64,000 bases of DNA from Mucor racemosus. Lineage: Eukaryota; Mucoromycota; Mucoromycetes; Mucorales; Mucoraceae. The notes under the pieces were generated by a model, which was given only the letters and a program-made list of their open reading frames with translations, had not been told where the DNA came from and searched no databases. A program made the translations under genes and the position numbers. The first letter of the stretch is position 1. Every line of letters begins with the position of its first letter. Shown here in pieces: positions 1 through 14,230 of the stretch. The stretch spans positions 806,001 to 870,000 of the forward strand of contig JAPEHQ010000018.1 in the NCBI GenBank assembly GCA_027405735.1, in the 5' to 3' direction.

Positions 1-3000
1 ATACAGTGACAGGATCGACTTGATCGACAATATCCTTGGGTACACCATAACGAGTAGCATCCCAGCCAGTGGGGATCTGACCAGCGACAAGACGATCGAA
101 ACGGAGAGCCTTAGGAACGTACAAAGTAGCACCCTTACGCAAGACAACACACCAATCACCATTAGCATTTTCGTAAACATCGGCCTTATCACCTTGTTGA
201 TGCTTGAAATGCTCGGCTTCCTCCTTGGAACACTCAAATGGTTCGAGATCATGATCAACAACAATTTCTTGCATGAGCATCTTCTTTTCAGGGTTATAAC
301 CATGCATGACAGTAGGATCTATATTAGAAAAATTAGTTATCAGATTCTCAAATTATATATATATATACAAAATTATCAGATTATAAATAATACATACCAA
401 TGAAACGAATACCAGTGTGTTCAAGAATTTGCTTTTCATACTTGTTCTTGATGTCCTTTTCTTCAACAGGTTCACCAGACTTGGCATCTAACCAACCAGA
501 GTAGAACTTACCAGTCTTCAAGTTACCATCATGATGCTTAATGAAGCCCATAATCCAAGCCATTTCAATGCAACCTTCAAGAGAGAATTCACCAAAGGCT
601 TCCATCTCCCAACGAGTTCTAGCATTACCCCAAGGGGAAACTTCACCAAAACCAGCAACAACAATAACTTGCTCAAGGTCGAGCATACCCTTAAGGTGAC
701 CCAAATGCTTGAGAGCATCATAAGATTTGAGAGTGGGGAAATCAAACTTCATGTTGGAACGAGGAGTAATGTTATGAGGCTTATGTTTGCGTTCAGCTTC
801 TTCACCAAAGACAATCTTGAAATCAAGAGCATTTTCAGCATCAATAGCCTTACGAACTTCAGCAGTTTCACGAATTTCCTTACGCAACTTGGCACTGACT
901 TCATTCAAGTTAGTAATGAATTGAAGACCACCATTGAGATCAGCCCAAACAGGTTCATTTTGACAAAGTTCAACAATGGAAGGATGCATGAGACCAAGGA
1001 TATTGAAAGACATCTCAACAGTAGAGAAAGTTCTGACACCAAGAGCTTCAATACCTTCAGCAACCATGTTGTTAGCACTCATCAAACCAGTACCACGAGT
1101 CCAACCGATGACAGCACCAGCAATGATCAAGTAGCTAGACCAGCTCTCAGAATACCAACGGTTAAAGAGAGTTTCCAAAGAAATCTTGGATTCACCATAA
1201 AGACCATCAGCACCGAAAGTACCATGGTTAGGAGACAAAGGAAGGATAACTTGAGCAGGGCGGGTATCGGAACCAATCTTTTGCTTGTGAGTCTTAACAT
1301 TACCCAACATACGAAGAAGATTAGTCAACATGATACGATGAGCAAGTTCAGACTTGGAATCAATAGAATCAATTTCACGACCATTTTCAGGAATAGCAGC
1401 AAAAGGAACAATGAAATCAAGATCCCAGTTGAGGCCCTTAGGATCATAAATGTAATCAACTAAAGCATCAACATCTTGCTTAGCACCTTGGTTGAAAGGA
1501 ACGACAACGAGCTCAGAACCTCTGGAACCATAAGTTTCATAGATAGATTGGAAGTATTGAGTAACTTCACGACTGAAACGAGAAGTAGTAACAACAACCT
1601 TAGCACCACCAGAGATAAGACCCTTCATAACTTCAGAACCAATAGAGTCCTTACCAGCACCAGTCAAGAGAACACATTTATCAGCAAAAGTGATACCTTG
1701 TTCGGCAATTTCAGACAAGACATTAAGGTAAGTAGAAGTTAACTTGCTACTGAATTCCCAACCAGAAGGATCATTGACATTCTTCTTCTTGAGATGCAAG
1801 AAGGGAATAGTTTCAGTCTTGGCAGACTTTTCAGCAACACGCTTACGTTCAGGAAGACGGTTAACAGTAGAAGCACGGCGTTGGCGAGGTCTTTGCTCTC
1901 TAATAATAGTATTAGACATGGACATGGAGCGCAAGACATCAGTGTAGAGTTCCTTGATGGCAATCTTGGTGCTCTTCTTCATCTTGTTTTGATTACGAAT
2001 AATCTTATAGATACGACCAAGATCTTGTTGAACCTTGAGACGATTAGAGAACTCGGAAACCTCGGAACCAGCGGTCATGTCGTTAACATAATCAGATAAC
2101 TTGCGACAACCAGGACGAGGTACTTCAGCATAGTTGATATCACCCTTTTCAGCAACATCAGTCTTGGGACCGGTGGGGAAACCGACATCCTTATAGACAG
2201 GGCTTTCAGCGAGAACATCAACACAGTTTTCAATCAAAGCTTGACCGAATTCCTTGGCAAGTCTGTAAGTTTCACCCTTATCACCAGCACAATTCTCGAC
2301 GTTATAACGCATGTAGTCAATCAATTGAGGGTAAGCACGGTTCATAATACGCAAACACTTGGCAGTAACTTCACGATCAACAATAGCAAGCTTACCAAAG
2401 ATAATGTCATACCACATTTCCAAGGCATCTTGACGAGACCAATTCCAGTAAGAATCGTATTTACGAGCCTTGAGAGAAGTGAAAGAAGGCTTGATACCAT
2501 CAGCATAGATATCACCATGTTCAGCTAACCACAAATCGAGTTCAGCTTGTAATTTGGCAGTAGTAGTCTTCTCTTGCTCATACTTCTTGGCACCTTCACG
2601 TAAATCCTTTTGAAGATACTTGGCATACAAGTTGAGTTGTTGATAGATCAAAGAGTCTTGCTTGGCCTTCATGGCATCAAATTCTTCACTGTTGATAACA
2701 GCAACAGCTCCATCAGCAGCGCCACCAGCAGCAGCACCACTACCAGGAGCAGATAAAGTAATACCAGCCTTCTTGGCATAAGCTTGAGCAACAGAATCCA
2801 ACCAAGCCTTAGCTTCAGGTTCAGCACCTAAACGAGCAGCAGGTTCCATAGTGATGGCAATCAAAAGAGCACCTTCAATACGACCAGGGCCTAAACCATA
2901 AGAAGTAGAGAGGTAGGTCTTGACGTTGTTCAATGTAAAACCACCAGGCATCTTGGCACCAACCATTTTAGCAATCAAAGTGCTAGAATGTTTACCGAGA

Positions 3001-6000
3001 GTACCAGGGAAACTGTTGTTCAAAGCAGCTCCAAGTTCATCCAAAGGAGTTTCTTCAGACTTTTCAGGAACAGCATTGTTGAATTCCTTTTGCAAATCAC
3101 CAAGAATTTCGTTTTGGAGAGTAGATTTACCACCAACCAAATCCTTAATAGCCTTACCCAAAGGAACTTCATCAGTTGACTTTTTCAATTTTTGAGCAAT
3201 GACAGCATGAATGATTTCAGTAGCAGTGACAGGAGCATCACTAACAGATGCGGCAGGACCAGCAGCGGCAACAGGAGCAGCAGCAACAGGAGCAGCAGCA
3301 ACAGGAGCAGCGGAAGCAGCTACAGGGGCAGAAGCAGAAGATTCAGCAGATGCTTCAACCTCTTCTTCAACAGTTTCAAATTCATAGTAAATTTCCTTGG
3401 CATCCTTGGAAATAGACAAGTTTTGACGACGGTTACTCAAAGCATTATCATAAGCTTGATACTTCAAGTTCAAAGTACGGACAGCCATACCACTAAGAGT
3501 AGGAGAAGGACCAACTTCGATAAGACGTTCAATTTGATAAGTCTTGAACAATTGATCTTGGGTTTCAATCCAACGAACAGGAGAAGCAAATTGATAAGCC
3601 AAAAGTTCAATCAAAAGAATGTAACCAAGACGTTGTTGTTGAGCAGGAGTAACATACTTATCATCAGTCCAGTTCTTGAGAACCTTAGCCAAACGAGGAC
3701 TAGATGTTAAACGATAAACATCTTCAATATAACTCTTTTCAGTGCTAAAAGGCTTAGCGGTCAAGTTAGGAATATACTTGGCTGTCAATTGAGCAACATT
3801 GATATCAGAGGGGTTGAACTTCTTGGCCAAGAAAGTACGGAAAGGAGTAACACCACTGAGCAAGAAAGAAGAATGGAAAGGTACATCAATGCCAGGAAGA
3901 GGGACGGTAGCATGACCTCTTTCGAGGACAACGCGACCCTTGGCTTGCTTAATCTTTGTCTTTTCAAATGCACCATCAATGATTTCAGTCAAGTGTTGTT
4001 TAACATCTTCAAGAGACATGGTTTCCATCAATTTTTGAAGATCAATGTTAGCAGTCTTGATGTAATTCAAGACATTAGCAAGAGCATCGAGGTTTTGGAG
4101 AGCACCAGCAGCAACATATTGCCAGTTTTCAACGTTAAAGTTAACAATTTCCAAGACATCACCACCACGACGAGCAATGGAATCAACGACATAACGAAGA
4201 GCAGTATCATTGAAAGTTTTGGAAACACGAGCAGGGTTAACAGCAGCCATACCATAGTTGGAACGACCTTCTTCATCACGCTTAACAGCAGATTGCATAG
4301 TCATACCACGATAGAAGACAACATCAACAAGAGAATCTAAAGGCAAGACATCACCAACAGAAGCTAAAGCAGCATATTCACCAAGAGAATGACCAGCAAA
4401 AGCACAGTTAGATTGAATCAATTCCTTGGAACGCATATCTTCAAAAGCAGCCTTTTCCATCAAGGTCAATGCAGGTTGAGTAAATTGAGTAGCAAACAAA
4501 AGACCAGTAGGAGAACGGAAAGTATAGAAGGCAGTGCGTGCAGTAATGGTAGGGAACAAAGGTAAAGTCTTGGTAGTACCGTCAGCATCAACAACATCAT
4601 AAGACATGCTCATATAATTTTGACGGATCTTGTTACCACGAGGGCCACCGAAATGAACAACCTTTTCCTTGGGGTTACTACGGACAATCTCAATGATAGA
4701 GAAACCATAATTTTCCATGAAATGCTTATCAGCTTGATCCCAAATGGCCTTGGCAACAGGAGAGCTATCGTACAAACTCATACCCATACCTTGTTCTTGA
4801 GAACCTTGACCAGTAAAGACATAGGCAGAAACAGGTTGCTCAACTTCAGCAGTACCTTCAACAACCTTTTCGTTGTTTTGGTTAACAGTTTCAACCTTGA
4901 TGATCTTACGACCATTCTTCATACCAGTGTGATAAAGCTTGGTTTCAAGTCTATCAGAAGGCAAAACCATACCAACAAACTTGACATCATAGGCAACAAC
5001 ACGACGAGGAACGTTGTCAGCAGCAAAGATTTCAACAAACTTACGAGTAGAAGCACTAGTCCACATACCATGAGTAATGGTACCAGGTAAAAGAGCCAAA
5101 TCAGCAAAGTAAGGGTTAACGTGAATAGGGTTGAAATCACCAGAAACATTAGCATAAGGCTCGTTAGATGCAGGAGCATGAACAACAGATGAGTAAGTGG
5201 ATTGGCTAGGCATGACAGAATAACCACCGTTTTCAAAGAAATGAGCTTGCTCAATCTCTTGAGCATTACGCTTCAAGTATTCAATGACAGGGTTACCATG
5301 ACTCTCACCAGACTCGTATTCAACCTTGGCAATCTCAACAAATTCCTTGGTAGAAACTTGCATGATAACAGTACCAGTAGTCTTGACAGAAGCAAAGATT
5401 TTCTTGTTCTTATACTTGAGATCAGTGTTCAAACGGAAGATCAAAGAAGAACCAGAAGTGATTTCATGAGTTTCCAAAGCGTCAGTCCATTGCATCCATT
5501 CCTTAGATTTGAGGACGGCAATATCCTTGACATCCTTGATCTTGAATTCCATGGGAGTCTCAACCTTGCGCTCAAAGGTGTGCTCAAAGTCTTTGAAATC
5601 GCCACGGTAAAGGAATTGACTAGTAACCTCAAGAACGGGCTTGCCTTCACGAACAATAGTACCCTTAACTTCAATCACCTTACCAGAATCAGTATTGGTA
5701 ATAGCGTTAATGTGGGCAAATGTATCGACAACATCGCCAACCTTGAGAAGTTCAGAACCATCCAAAAGACGATAACCGTTACCCAAATGAACAAGTCTTA
5801 AAAGATCACCATCAATAACCTTGGGGAAGATAGCCTTCATGATGGCCTTCCAACCAACAACGATAGCGAAATCCATAGGGGCATAGACAACCTTTTGACC
5901 ACGATCAACAAAGACCTCGGCTTGGTTACCAACAGCTTGACAGAATTCCTTGATCTCTTCAGATTTGACAGTTTCATCCTTACCAATAAGCTTTTCATGG

Positions 6001-9000
6001 ACAGGAATGTTCAAGAAATCATCAGTGTTATCGATACCGAACCAAAGCTTGTAGTAAAAGTCCTTGATACGATCATTACGGCCTTCCATAACTTCATGAA
6101 CGGGAGCATAACCAAGTTCAGGCTTGTACTCGAATTGCAAAGACAAGGGGATCAAATCAGCATCTCTCTTTTCATAGAGCTTGACATCGATCATCTTACC
6201 AGAGAAAGAAGCTTCAACGGAAGGAACAAAGTCATTGGTTTTGGCAGTAGCGCTCCAAGGACGTTTATCTTCAACCTTAACGGCATTAACTTCACCATTA
6301 GCATCAATGGAAACAGTAACCTTTTGGCCAGAACGAGGACGGAAGATACGTTTGGCTGGGTTATCAGCGAAACGCTTACCTTGGACAATGAAGGGAGAAG
6401 TTAAAAGGGCACGAAGCCAGTTGTACTTGGGACCAGAGACAGCTTGAAGCCAGTCGTTCTCAGAAGGAACATTGTTGGCACTAATTTCAAAGACATGCTC
6501 AGTAGCAGAAGTAGTGGCTTCCTTTACAACAGTCTTAGTAATAGCAACACCACCAAGGTATTCAATCTTGGGAATGGGAGCTTCCTTATAGTAACGTTCT
6601 TTCAAGCTCTCAATGTGGCTATTGTAAATATCACCGAGGATTTCACCAACAGGTTGATCAGCACGGGTAGCATATTTAGCAGCGACAGGACCGTGAAGAA
6701 TACAAGTACGTTGAACATCTTGATCAACAACAGCACCGAGATCTTCAGATTGCCAGAGAGAATCCTTCTTGAACCAAATATCAAAATCTCTATCCATAAC
6801 AGGAATGAAAGGAACAGGCTTTTGGCTAGGACGCTTACAAAGAGCAATGAAGTGAAGAACATCTTCAGATGTTAAAAGTTGATTTTCAGCCTCAGGATAT
6901 TGAGCCAAGAACTCTTCAGCAAAAGGCAAAGGAGTTTGCAATTGAGTGTAGCTTTGGAGCTTTGAAGGACCAGATTTGTCGGTGAAACGTTCTTCAACAC
7001 GACGCAAGAAATCACCAACCAAATCACGAAGAGTTTGATCGATCCAGCGACCTTCGTGCTTGACATAAAGCAAAGTAATCAAACGATAGACAACTTCAGA
7101 GTAAGTCATATCTTGAAGATCGACAGCTTCACCAGACTTCTTTTGACCAAACCAAACCTTTTGGAAATCAGCATTCAAACGCTTGATAATGTAGTCTTTC
7201 TTGGCCATTAAAGCAGGCAAACGCTTATCCTTGGGCAAGGCAAAGATGCTCTCATCAAGTTCCTTCCAGAAACGAACACCACGAGTGGCAACCTTGTGAA
7301 TAGGTTCACCGAGTTCAGAAAGAACGGTGATAATACCACCAGCAGGGCCCTTATAAGTCTTTTCCCAATCAGCATCATCGACACCAGCGGCATCGACCAT
7401 AGCTTGCTTAGCAGCAGGAGAAGCTAAACCTTCCTTGGCAACCATCATACGAGAACCAAAGAGGATACCATCGAAAGGCATGGGAGGGTAATCAAACTTG
7501 AGAGACCAATCACCAGTAATGTAAGGTAAGGTATCATCAGCACCACCGAAACCGGAACCAGCAATAAGAACAATGTTGGATTGACGACGAATGGAAGCAT
7601 AAGTTTCAAGGATAGGTTGATGAACATCTTCGAAACCATGATGACCACCAGCACGACCACCAGTCCATTGCAAGATAACGGGCATAGTAGGGTTAGCGGC
7701 GGCAATGGCAACGACATGACGAATAGTATCAACACTTCCAGGCTTGAAAGCAACATGACGAAGACCAGCAGCTTGCAAATTGGAAATGATTTCATTGGCA
7801 TTTTCAATACTGGGAACACCAGCAGCGATACAAAGACCTTCCATAGGAAGACCTTCCTTACGCATAACTTGAATGAGAGGATATTGGAAACCCCATTGAC
7901 GAACATTTAAGAAAATAATGTTAAGAGTAACACCTTCACCAGCACGAGTAAGCTTCATAATCTTATCGACCTTATCACGAAGAACTGCCTCATTGAAATG
8001 TCCACCACCAGCAACTTCAATATGATAACCAGCGTTCATAACAGCAGCAACGAAGTTCTCATTAACAGTTGCGGGAGTCATACCAGCAACCATAAGTGGG
8101 GGCTTACCCAACAAACGAGACATCTTGGTATCAAGATGAATACGACCATTACTATTATAAATAAACAGCATTAGATAAGTTTCCCGATAAAGAAAAATCT
8201 ATAGATTGCAAGCACTTACCTAGTAGTTTCAACCAACTTGGGTTGGAAAACCTTGGCCCAGTTTTGAGAATAAGTAACAGCACGAATATCAGAATCGAAA
8301 AGATCAGCCTTATAAGAAAGATCACGATTTCCACCTTCAAGAGCACCGGCTAAAACAATTTGTACACCAGTACCTTCCTTATTACGATGGGTTAAACCAC
8401 CAATACCTGAAGCACCGCCAGGTCCGAAATCAATAATATGAGTCAAATCCTTGGAGGCAATAGCACTCTCCCAATGAACATGATGTTCACAAATAAGTTC
8501 CAATAATGACTTGGTAAGATCACTGGATTCACGAAGATCCTTACCTATTGATATAATAAGGTTACATTAGTACCAATAAAAAAAAAAGATATTACCCCAA
8601 CACCCCACTCAAAAAAAAATAGGGATCCCAATATCTTACCTGAATCTGTAGCATAAACAGGAACCTTAAGATCCTTGGCATGGAAACGAAGTTCGTTCTT
8701 ATCACAATCTTCCAAAATAATAGGAACAGCTGATTTCAAATAAACACTGTGGAAGGGAGCAGTAATAGGCAAGAAACGAGAAGAGAACTTGATCTTACGT
8801 TGAGAGTAAGGAACACGAGATTGATCAAGGCCAGTAGGTGCCTTGAGCTTACGTAAAGAGAGATTCAAACCATACAAAGATTGAGGTGGACCAGTACAAA
8901 CGAAAGAACGAGGTCCGTTATGTAAAGTAATCTCAATTTGACGTTCAGGAGCAAGATGAGAGTTAGTAGCCTCAAGATGCTTCATAACTTGGTTTTCTCT

Positions 9001-10055
9001 GAGACCAGTAACAGCCAACATGGGAGTAGGGTTACCTTCATTGTTGCTGATAGAATCTTCAAGAAGAGTAGGATTTAAGGTGGTAGGAGGGAACACTTGT
9101 TGAGCGCGAGTACCAATCCAGAAAAGAAGACCCAATGCTTTCTCAGTGTTGTTGATGAATTCCTCTTCAGTAGCAGAAGCAGAAATAACAACTGAACTGA
9201 TAATACCTTGACTATGACCAGTAGTACCTACACATAACTAATTAATATCAAAACTCACTTTCTTTTAAAATCCTAAATCATACCTTCAATCAAATCACGA
9301 ATCTCAGCAGGAGTACGGTCAAGTACGCGAAGCATAACATAGTATTGAAGAATTTGAGTAAGACCAATCAAGGGAAGACTGACGGGAGCAGAGATAAGAT
9401 ATTGGACATCAGGTCTAACCTCAGCATCATCTAACCAACGCAAGACATCCAAACCCTTGGAGTGAAGTACCTTGGCTTCGGGACTACGAGCATAGTCGGC
9501 CAATACAGCAGCCATACGATGAACGAAAGGCTTAACAATACCTTGATATGTCTCCCAAATTTCAGCGAGTTCATCAAAATACTCTTCAATATTACCTTGA
9601 CCACCAAAGATGGCAAAAATCTTTGCATCACCACGAGTGGCAGCTTCGAAAAGAGCAGACTTGGCAGGAGCAGCTTCCTCGGCAGTCAAGACATCATGTT
9701 CCTTAAGGACTACAAGAGCAGAAAAGTAAGCTTGAATGACAACCTTCTTTGACTCGGGAGAAAGAGAACGAGTGATAGCATGAACATCGTTATTCTTGAG
9801 ATATTGAGAACCGAAATCAATGAAAAGTGTACGTGCAACAGGCAAGAATTGAGATGCACTAGCAGCACGGTTAGTAGCGAAATGTAAGAATTTAGCAGCG
9901 AGTTCAATATCAGTAATTTCCTCTACGACATCCTCTTTAGGGAACTCTTCTCTAAGTTGTTCAGCTGCTACCCAAATGTTTGTAGGGACAAGAACAGAGA
10001 CTTCTGTGGTGTTTTGTTTGATTGACAAAGGACGAAGAACTTGTTGTGTATCCAT
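1..10055 (-). CDS. Single-chain type I fatty acid synthase (fused Fas1-Fas2), C-terminus cut by the window edge
   Basis: Cytosolic megasynthase making saturated acyl-CoA from acetyl-CoA and malonyl-CoA. Five exons read in one frame: 10055-9284, 9227-8640, 8544-8220, 8151-398 and 318 to the edge; introns are 56, 95, 68 and 79 bp, all GT-AG. The visible 3252 residues run: acetyltransferase (GHSQG near 261-265), enoyl reductase (from about 570), hot-dog dehydratase (GDFNPIHVN near 1565), malonyl/palmitoyl transferase ([10 protein letters not shown] near 1815), Ala/Pro-rich linker, ACP (GGKST, pantetheine Ser near 2237), ketoreductase (GAGKDSIG near 2727, YGESK near 2881) and the start of the ketosynthase (from about 3060). 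The rest of the ketosynthase and the phosphopantetheinyl transferase lie off the left edge. Yeast splits the same order between two genes; here the join near 3640 is continuous. The start is the only in-frame ATG before a T-rich upstream stretch (10092-10128 on this strand). Identity is certain; exon ends were placed by eye. Confidence 0.97.
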
Positions 10056-12964
10056 TTTATAAATAGTTGATTAATATTATTTATGATAGTTGTAAAAAAA
10101 AATGACTAGAAAAAAAAAAAAAAAAAATCTATATTAGAAACCTTGAAGGATTTTTGCATGATATAAACTATATCTAACCTTCTAGTAAAATATGTAAAAA
10201 ATATGTAAAAAATAGATAAGTTTGACACTCTTATTTTTCTTTTTTGTATATGTAACAATTGGATGATGTTGTATATATGTTAAGTTTTGTTGCACAATTT
10301 ACAAAAAAAAAAGAAAAATTATATTGGTTCTTGATTCAAAATATTCTTTTAACTATTGAAATTTGATTTGATACTTTGTTTCCCCAAACAAAATAAAAAA
10401 ACTGTTATAAAAATTAATGAATAAAGAAAAAGAGTTTAAAGATGAAAAGAATCAAAATTGAACGCTTCAAATAATATCGTTTTGTAAAATTCTTTCGACC
10501 CCCATCAAACTAGTTTTGATCCCTTTTTTGGACATTTGGTAGGGGCAAATTTCATTCGGAGTGACTCGGATTAAACATGGTTCACTATGTATATTTGTAT
10601 TATAATCACCTCTCTCACCCCAAAAACCGACTGTTCAATCACTGTGACCTTACAAGCGAATGGTTGTCAATCGCATTGGCAGTAGCTAGGTGTGTAACAA
10701 TTGGGTTCTATCTCGAAAAAAACATGATTATTTTTGCCCCCAAAATTGCATTATTTGCTACATCAATAAGTTACCAACATTTGACGATATCCATCCACAC
10801 ATTTAATATGCAATGTTTTTTACTGTAAATTCATGAAAATATTTTTTTTCCGGTTGTAGTTTAAATCTGAGATCTTTCTGAAACATGAAACAGGTTCAAT
10901 AGTATTCAAATCCCAGGTGTCAAGGCCATTGCAGCCTAACAAACCATGGCAAAATGTTACACGATCAAAAATTCATAGTGGAATATAAAAAAACCACTCT
11001 ATAACTAATATTTTTTTTTTTTTTGACCTTTAAGCGGACCAATAAGTTATTCAAACACGTATAAACTTAACGGTATTTTAGTCCAATTAAATCTTGACTC
11101 AACAACAAGGAGTGGGGTTGTCATACACTTTTTACTCCTAGATTATGAGCTTCTGGGCTTTTATCAATATATAATTTGACATGCCTTTGGTTGTCATCGA
11201 AACAAATAAGACATATTGCCATAGCAACACTTATTGCATTATCAAGCATCTCCGCTTGTTTTATTGAAACATTTGATATGATATACATTGAAAAAGGTAC
11301 ATTATAGTCTTGAAAGTGTTGAGATTTTGCCCCACCGGCCCGGCGGATAACCTTCCGGGAGCATTGAAAAGCATTCCATGGTTTATACAAGCATCATAAT
11401 AGTTAAACGTTTAATAATGCCTTCAGCGTCTCATACTGAGCAAACCAAGTAAATGTGTATACGAAAATATGGGGATTTAAAACTTTATATTTTTTTTGGG
11501 TGATTTTTCAAATTGTTCAGGAACGCATTTTTTTTTTTTTTTTTACTATCTTTACCCCAATCCAAAATAAACTCGAATATGGTTTTTGCGGTTAAAGCAA
11601 AAGCCAGGGGGTACACAGAAATCAAATTTAAAATTACATAAAACTGAGTTTGAGAGCTATCCATTTTTATTTTGGGGTGATACAATATAGCCAATCATAT
11701 ACCTTTTGCAGTAATTGCAAGCCATCCCCCATTGATAACTTTGCAGACGATTGACAATATATCTGTTTCTTCTAGAATTTTAGAAAATCGATATAAAAAG
11801 AAATCAAATTAGGACACCCCCAAAAAATATCAGCTTATAAATATCAGCTTATAAATATCAACTTTCAAAAACTAATATCATCGTGTTGCTCTAAGGTTGG
11901 TAAATCCCGGATTACCTAACCACAATAAGCTTAATTCTGGTTGGCAAAAAATTATGTAAATGCACATACACATCGCCAGGTTTTATTTTTAATCGATAAG
12001 CTAAATGCTAGACGTTTTTTTTTTTTTTTTTTTAAAAATTTCATCATCAAGCATATATAGCATATTGGTTATTTTGCCCTTATCTTTCAACAAGATGTAT
12101 AATTAGTTAACCCCAATTTTTATTTGTCTATTGTTTTACTGTTACATTAATCTCCAAGCTCCGAATCACGCACCTCGTCTTGAAATAATTGTACCGCAGT
12201 AATCAAATAGTTTTTTCAATTCAGGGTGCATAGTTTTGCATTACGCGTTGATGGATTATGTAAAAGCGATAAATCGTCGATCTCAGCAAATTGGGGCTGC
12301 TGGTTTGGTTGATTCTTAATTATCAACGCTTATTATAATTTAGGAATTTCAATGAGTAAAACTATTGTCCATACGATTGAATTACCACTGCGAATGCTGT
12401 ATAGCTAAATTGATTTTCATGAAAAAAAATGTACATGTTGGCATTGTCAAATAAGAATAATAATTCCTGTAGGACAGCAGATCCATTTCAATCAAACAAT
12501 AAAGGGTATGACAAAGATTGATTCCAAAATCAACCATCATGCATCACTGGGAAAACTTAGTTGAGTCTGGAGCATTATGAAAATTCTTAAATTTGTTACA
12601 TGTTGTTTTATCTACAACAGTCGTTTGTGGCATTTTTTAAAAGTTTAAAAACAAACTAAAGTAAATCAAATGTAAGGATCGCATTGCTTGGAGTTTAAAC
12701 AAGATGTTGCCATTTTTTGTTTCATGAAAAAGCATCCAACAAAAGCATAATTATACTTTGTTGATGCTTCATTAGCATTTTCGGGCTTAAAAATGAAAAT
12801 TCAGCATAAGGTCGATTTGTGGTTTATATACTTGCTCTATAACTAACTCTGCTAAGCACTAAGTGCTTTTAAGATATATCTTAGATGCCGTTAAATATAT
12901 ATGAATTGATCGTATCATGCTACCTGCTCTTAAATTTAGTCTAAACCTCACAAAATACTAAAAA
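10056..12964. other. Gene-free AT-rich stretch with probable old repeat debris
   Basis: I see no protein I can recognise and no convincing RNA gene. The first few hundred bases must hold the FAS promoter; they contain long A runs but no motif I would call. A 14-bp unit (atcagcttataaat) is repeated in tandem at about 11828-11862. The longest open frames (83-89 codons at 10577-10828 and 11121-11390) have no recognisable content. Confidence 0.6.
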
Positions 12965-13985
12965 AAAACGCGTAAATCCACTGATTTTTAGAAAAAATCA
13001 GGGTCCGGCTTTTCATCCCTAGTTAACTTTCTTTTTCACTAAATAATAATATAAAACAATTATATATTGTTGTACCTGAGATGTTTAACTTTAATTCAAA
13101 AACGCGTTTCCAAAAATATCCTATTTCTAGCAGGAGGAATGATTTTTTTAGTGCTAATGTTTCAGGTTGTTACAAGTATTTCATTGCTAAAAATTAAAAC
13201 TTTGAGCCTAGATACCTCTGTAAAACATTAAGCTATACTAACAATTTTTAATAATAAGACTTACTTGTTTTGAGGTACTTTATAACATACTTTAATTTAA
13301 AAAAATTTCATACACTTTTTTTTTTATTTCGTTTTTTGACCTTTTTGTAGTAGGTTCCAGAATATTCGTTTTATTAAACAGTAGTTTTTTTTTTTTTTTA
13401 CATTCATGTCATTGACCACGTTGGGCTCTATTGGATTCAATTTAGCTCTTTTTAAAATATTAATTTTTCGTGGAGATATCTTCAAAAATGCGTATAAAGA
13501 GATATTTTCGTTTCTAGCTTCAATTTTCCCTGTATACCCTCATCCCAAATTCTGTAATTGAATTTTTTTACTAAATTCTGATTTTCTCTACAAAAAAGAA
13601 AGCTAAAACATTCAGCAATAGCGCGATCGATAGATAATTTTGCGGTGCATTATGCCAATACTTATATTTGAAATTTGCTTACAAAAATTGGCGTAAATAT
13701 TCCAAAAACCTCTGAAATTTTAATTGAATTTGATGCAAAATTTAATGTGAATCATTTGACTGAATTTTAGTTAGATAGATGTAAAATCTAACGCTGTACA
13801 AAAACCATTTAACACACTAGGTCTACTTACTTTGCAGTTCATGAGCCGTTAAACGAATTTATTTTTTGAATCATTTTCTGATCGATTCAATAAATCAATT
13901 TTGGAACTCAGTTATGATGGGCTTTAAGCTGTAATGTGAATTATTATTGTGATTATCTCGGCAAAAAATTAATATTATATCTTAG
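12965..13985 (-). repeat. Dispersed repeat family E, copy E1
   Basis: Diverged copy of a repeat seen again at 34975-36315 (same orientation), 54325-55435 and 61022-62540 (both inverted). Shared landmarks in order are a gtacctgagatg block, a ttacttgttttgag block, a tttttcgtggagatatc block and a tttgcagttcatgagc block. On the minus strand the central part reads as an open peptide with the motif KISPRKINIL, like the other copies. It is the most diverged of the four and is followed directly by repeat R1. Ends are approximate. Confidence 0.8.
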
Positions 13986-13999
13986 ATCGCACGTCCAAG

Positions 14000-14129
14000 G
14001 TCTCGGACAATAGTAATCGGATTTATAGTAAATCGGTGTAATAGTTCTAATGAATGTGTATAAAAATTTTATCCTCTTCTAGATATATAGTTAATAAAAG
14101 TATAATATTTTGGCGGGATTATTTCTATC
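14000..14129 (+). repeat. Repeat R1, diverged copy
   Basis: Matches 18235-18430 and 56600-56690 in order: a cacgtccaaggtc-like block, an aatgtgtataaa block, then ttaataaaagt and a gg(c/a)(g/a)(g/a)gattatt block. It ends exactly where a CACTA terminus begins at 14130. Confidence 0.65.
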
Positions 14130-14230
14130 CACTACGGCCGAACTATGCTTCCTATGGGCATAATGACCTGCACAGATGGGCAAAATAAAAAAAATTGTGC
14201 AGATCAGGCAGCCCAGATGAGCAGAGCAAT
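14130..14230 (+). mobile_element. CACTA-like transposon terminus with GCACA/TGTGC subterminal repeats
   Basis: Starts CACTACGGCCGA, the same terminal sequence as at 56830 (CACTACGGTCGACC) and, inverted, at 44388. It continues with spaced tgcac/gcaca words. CACTA-superfamily elements begin CACTA and carry short subterminal repeats. Here only the end is clear; the other end of this copy was not found. Confidence 0.55.

Noticed and set aside
531..8000. Many long open frames antisense to FAS
   Set aside because: Strong codon bias of FAS leaves the opposite frames open; their content is meaningless.
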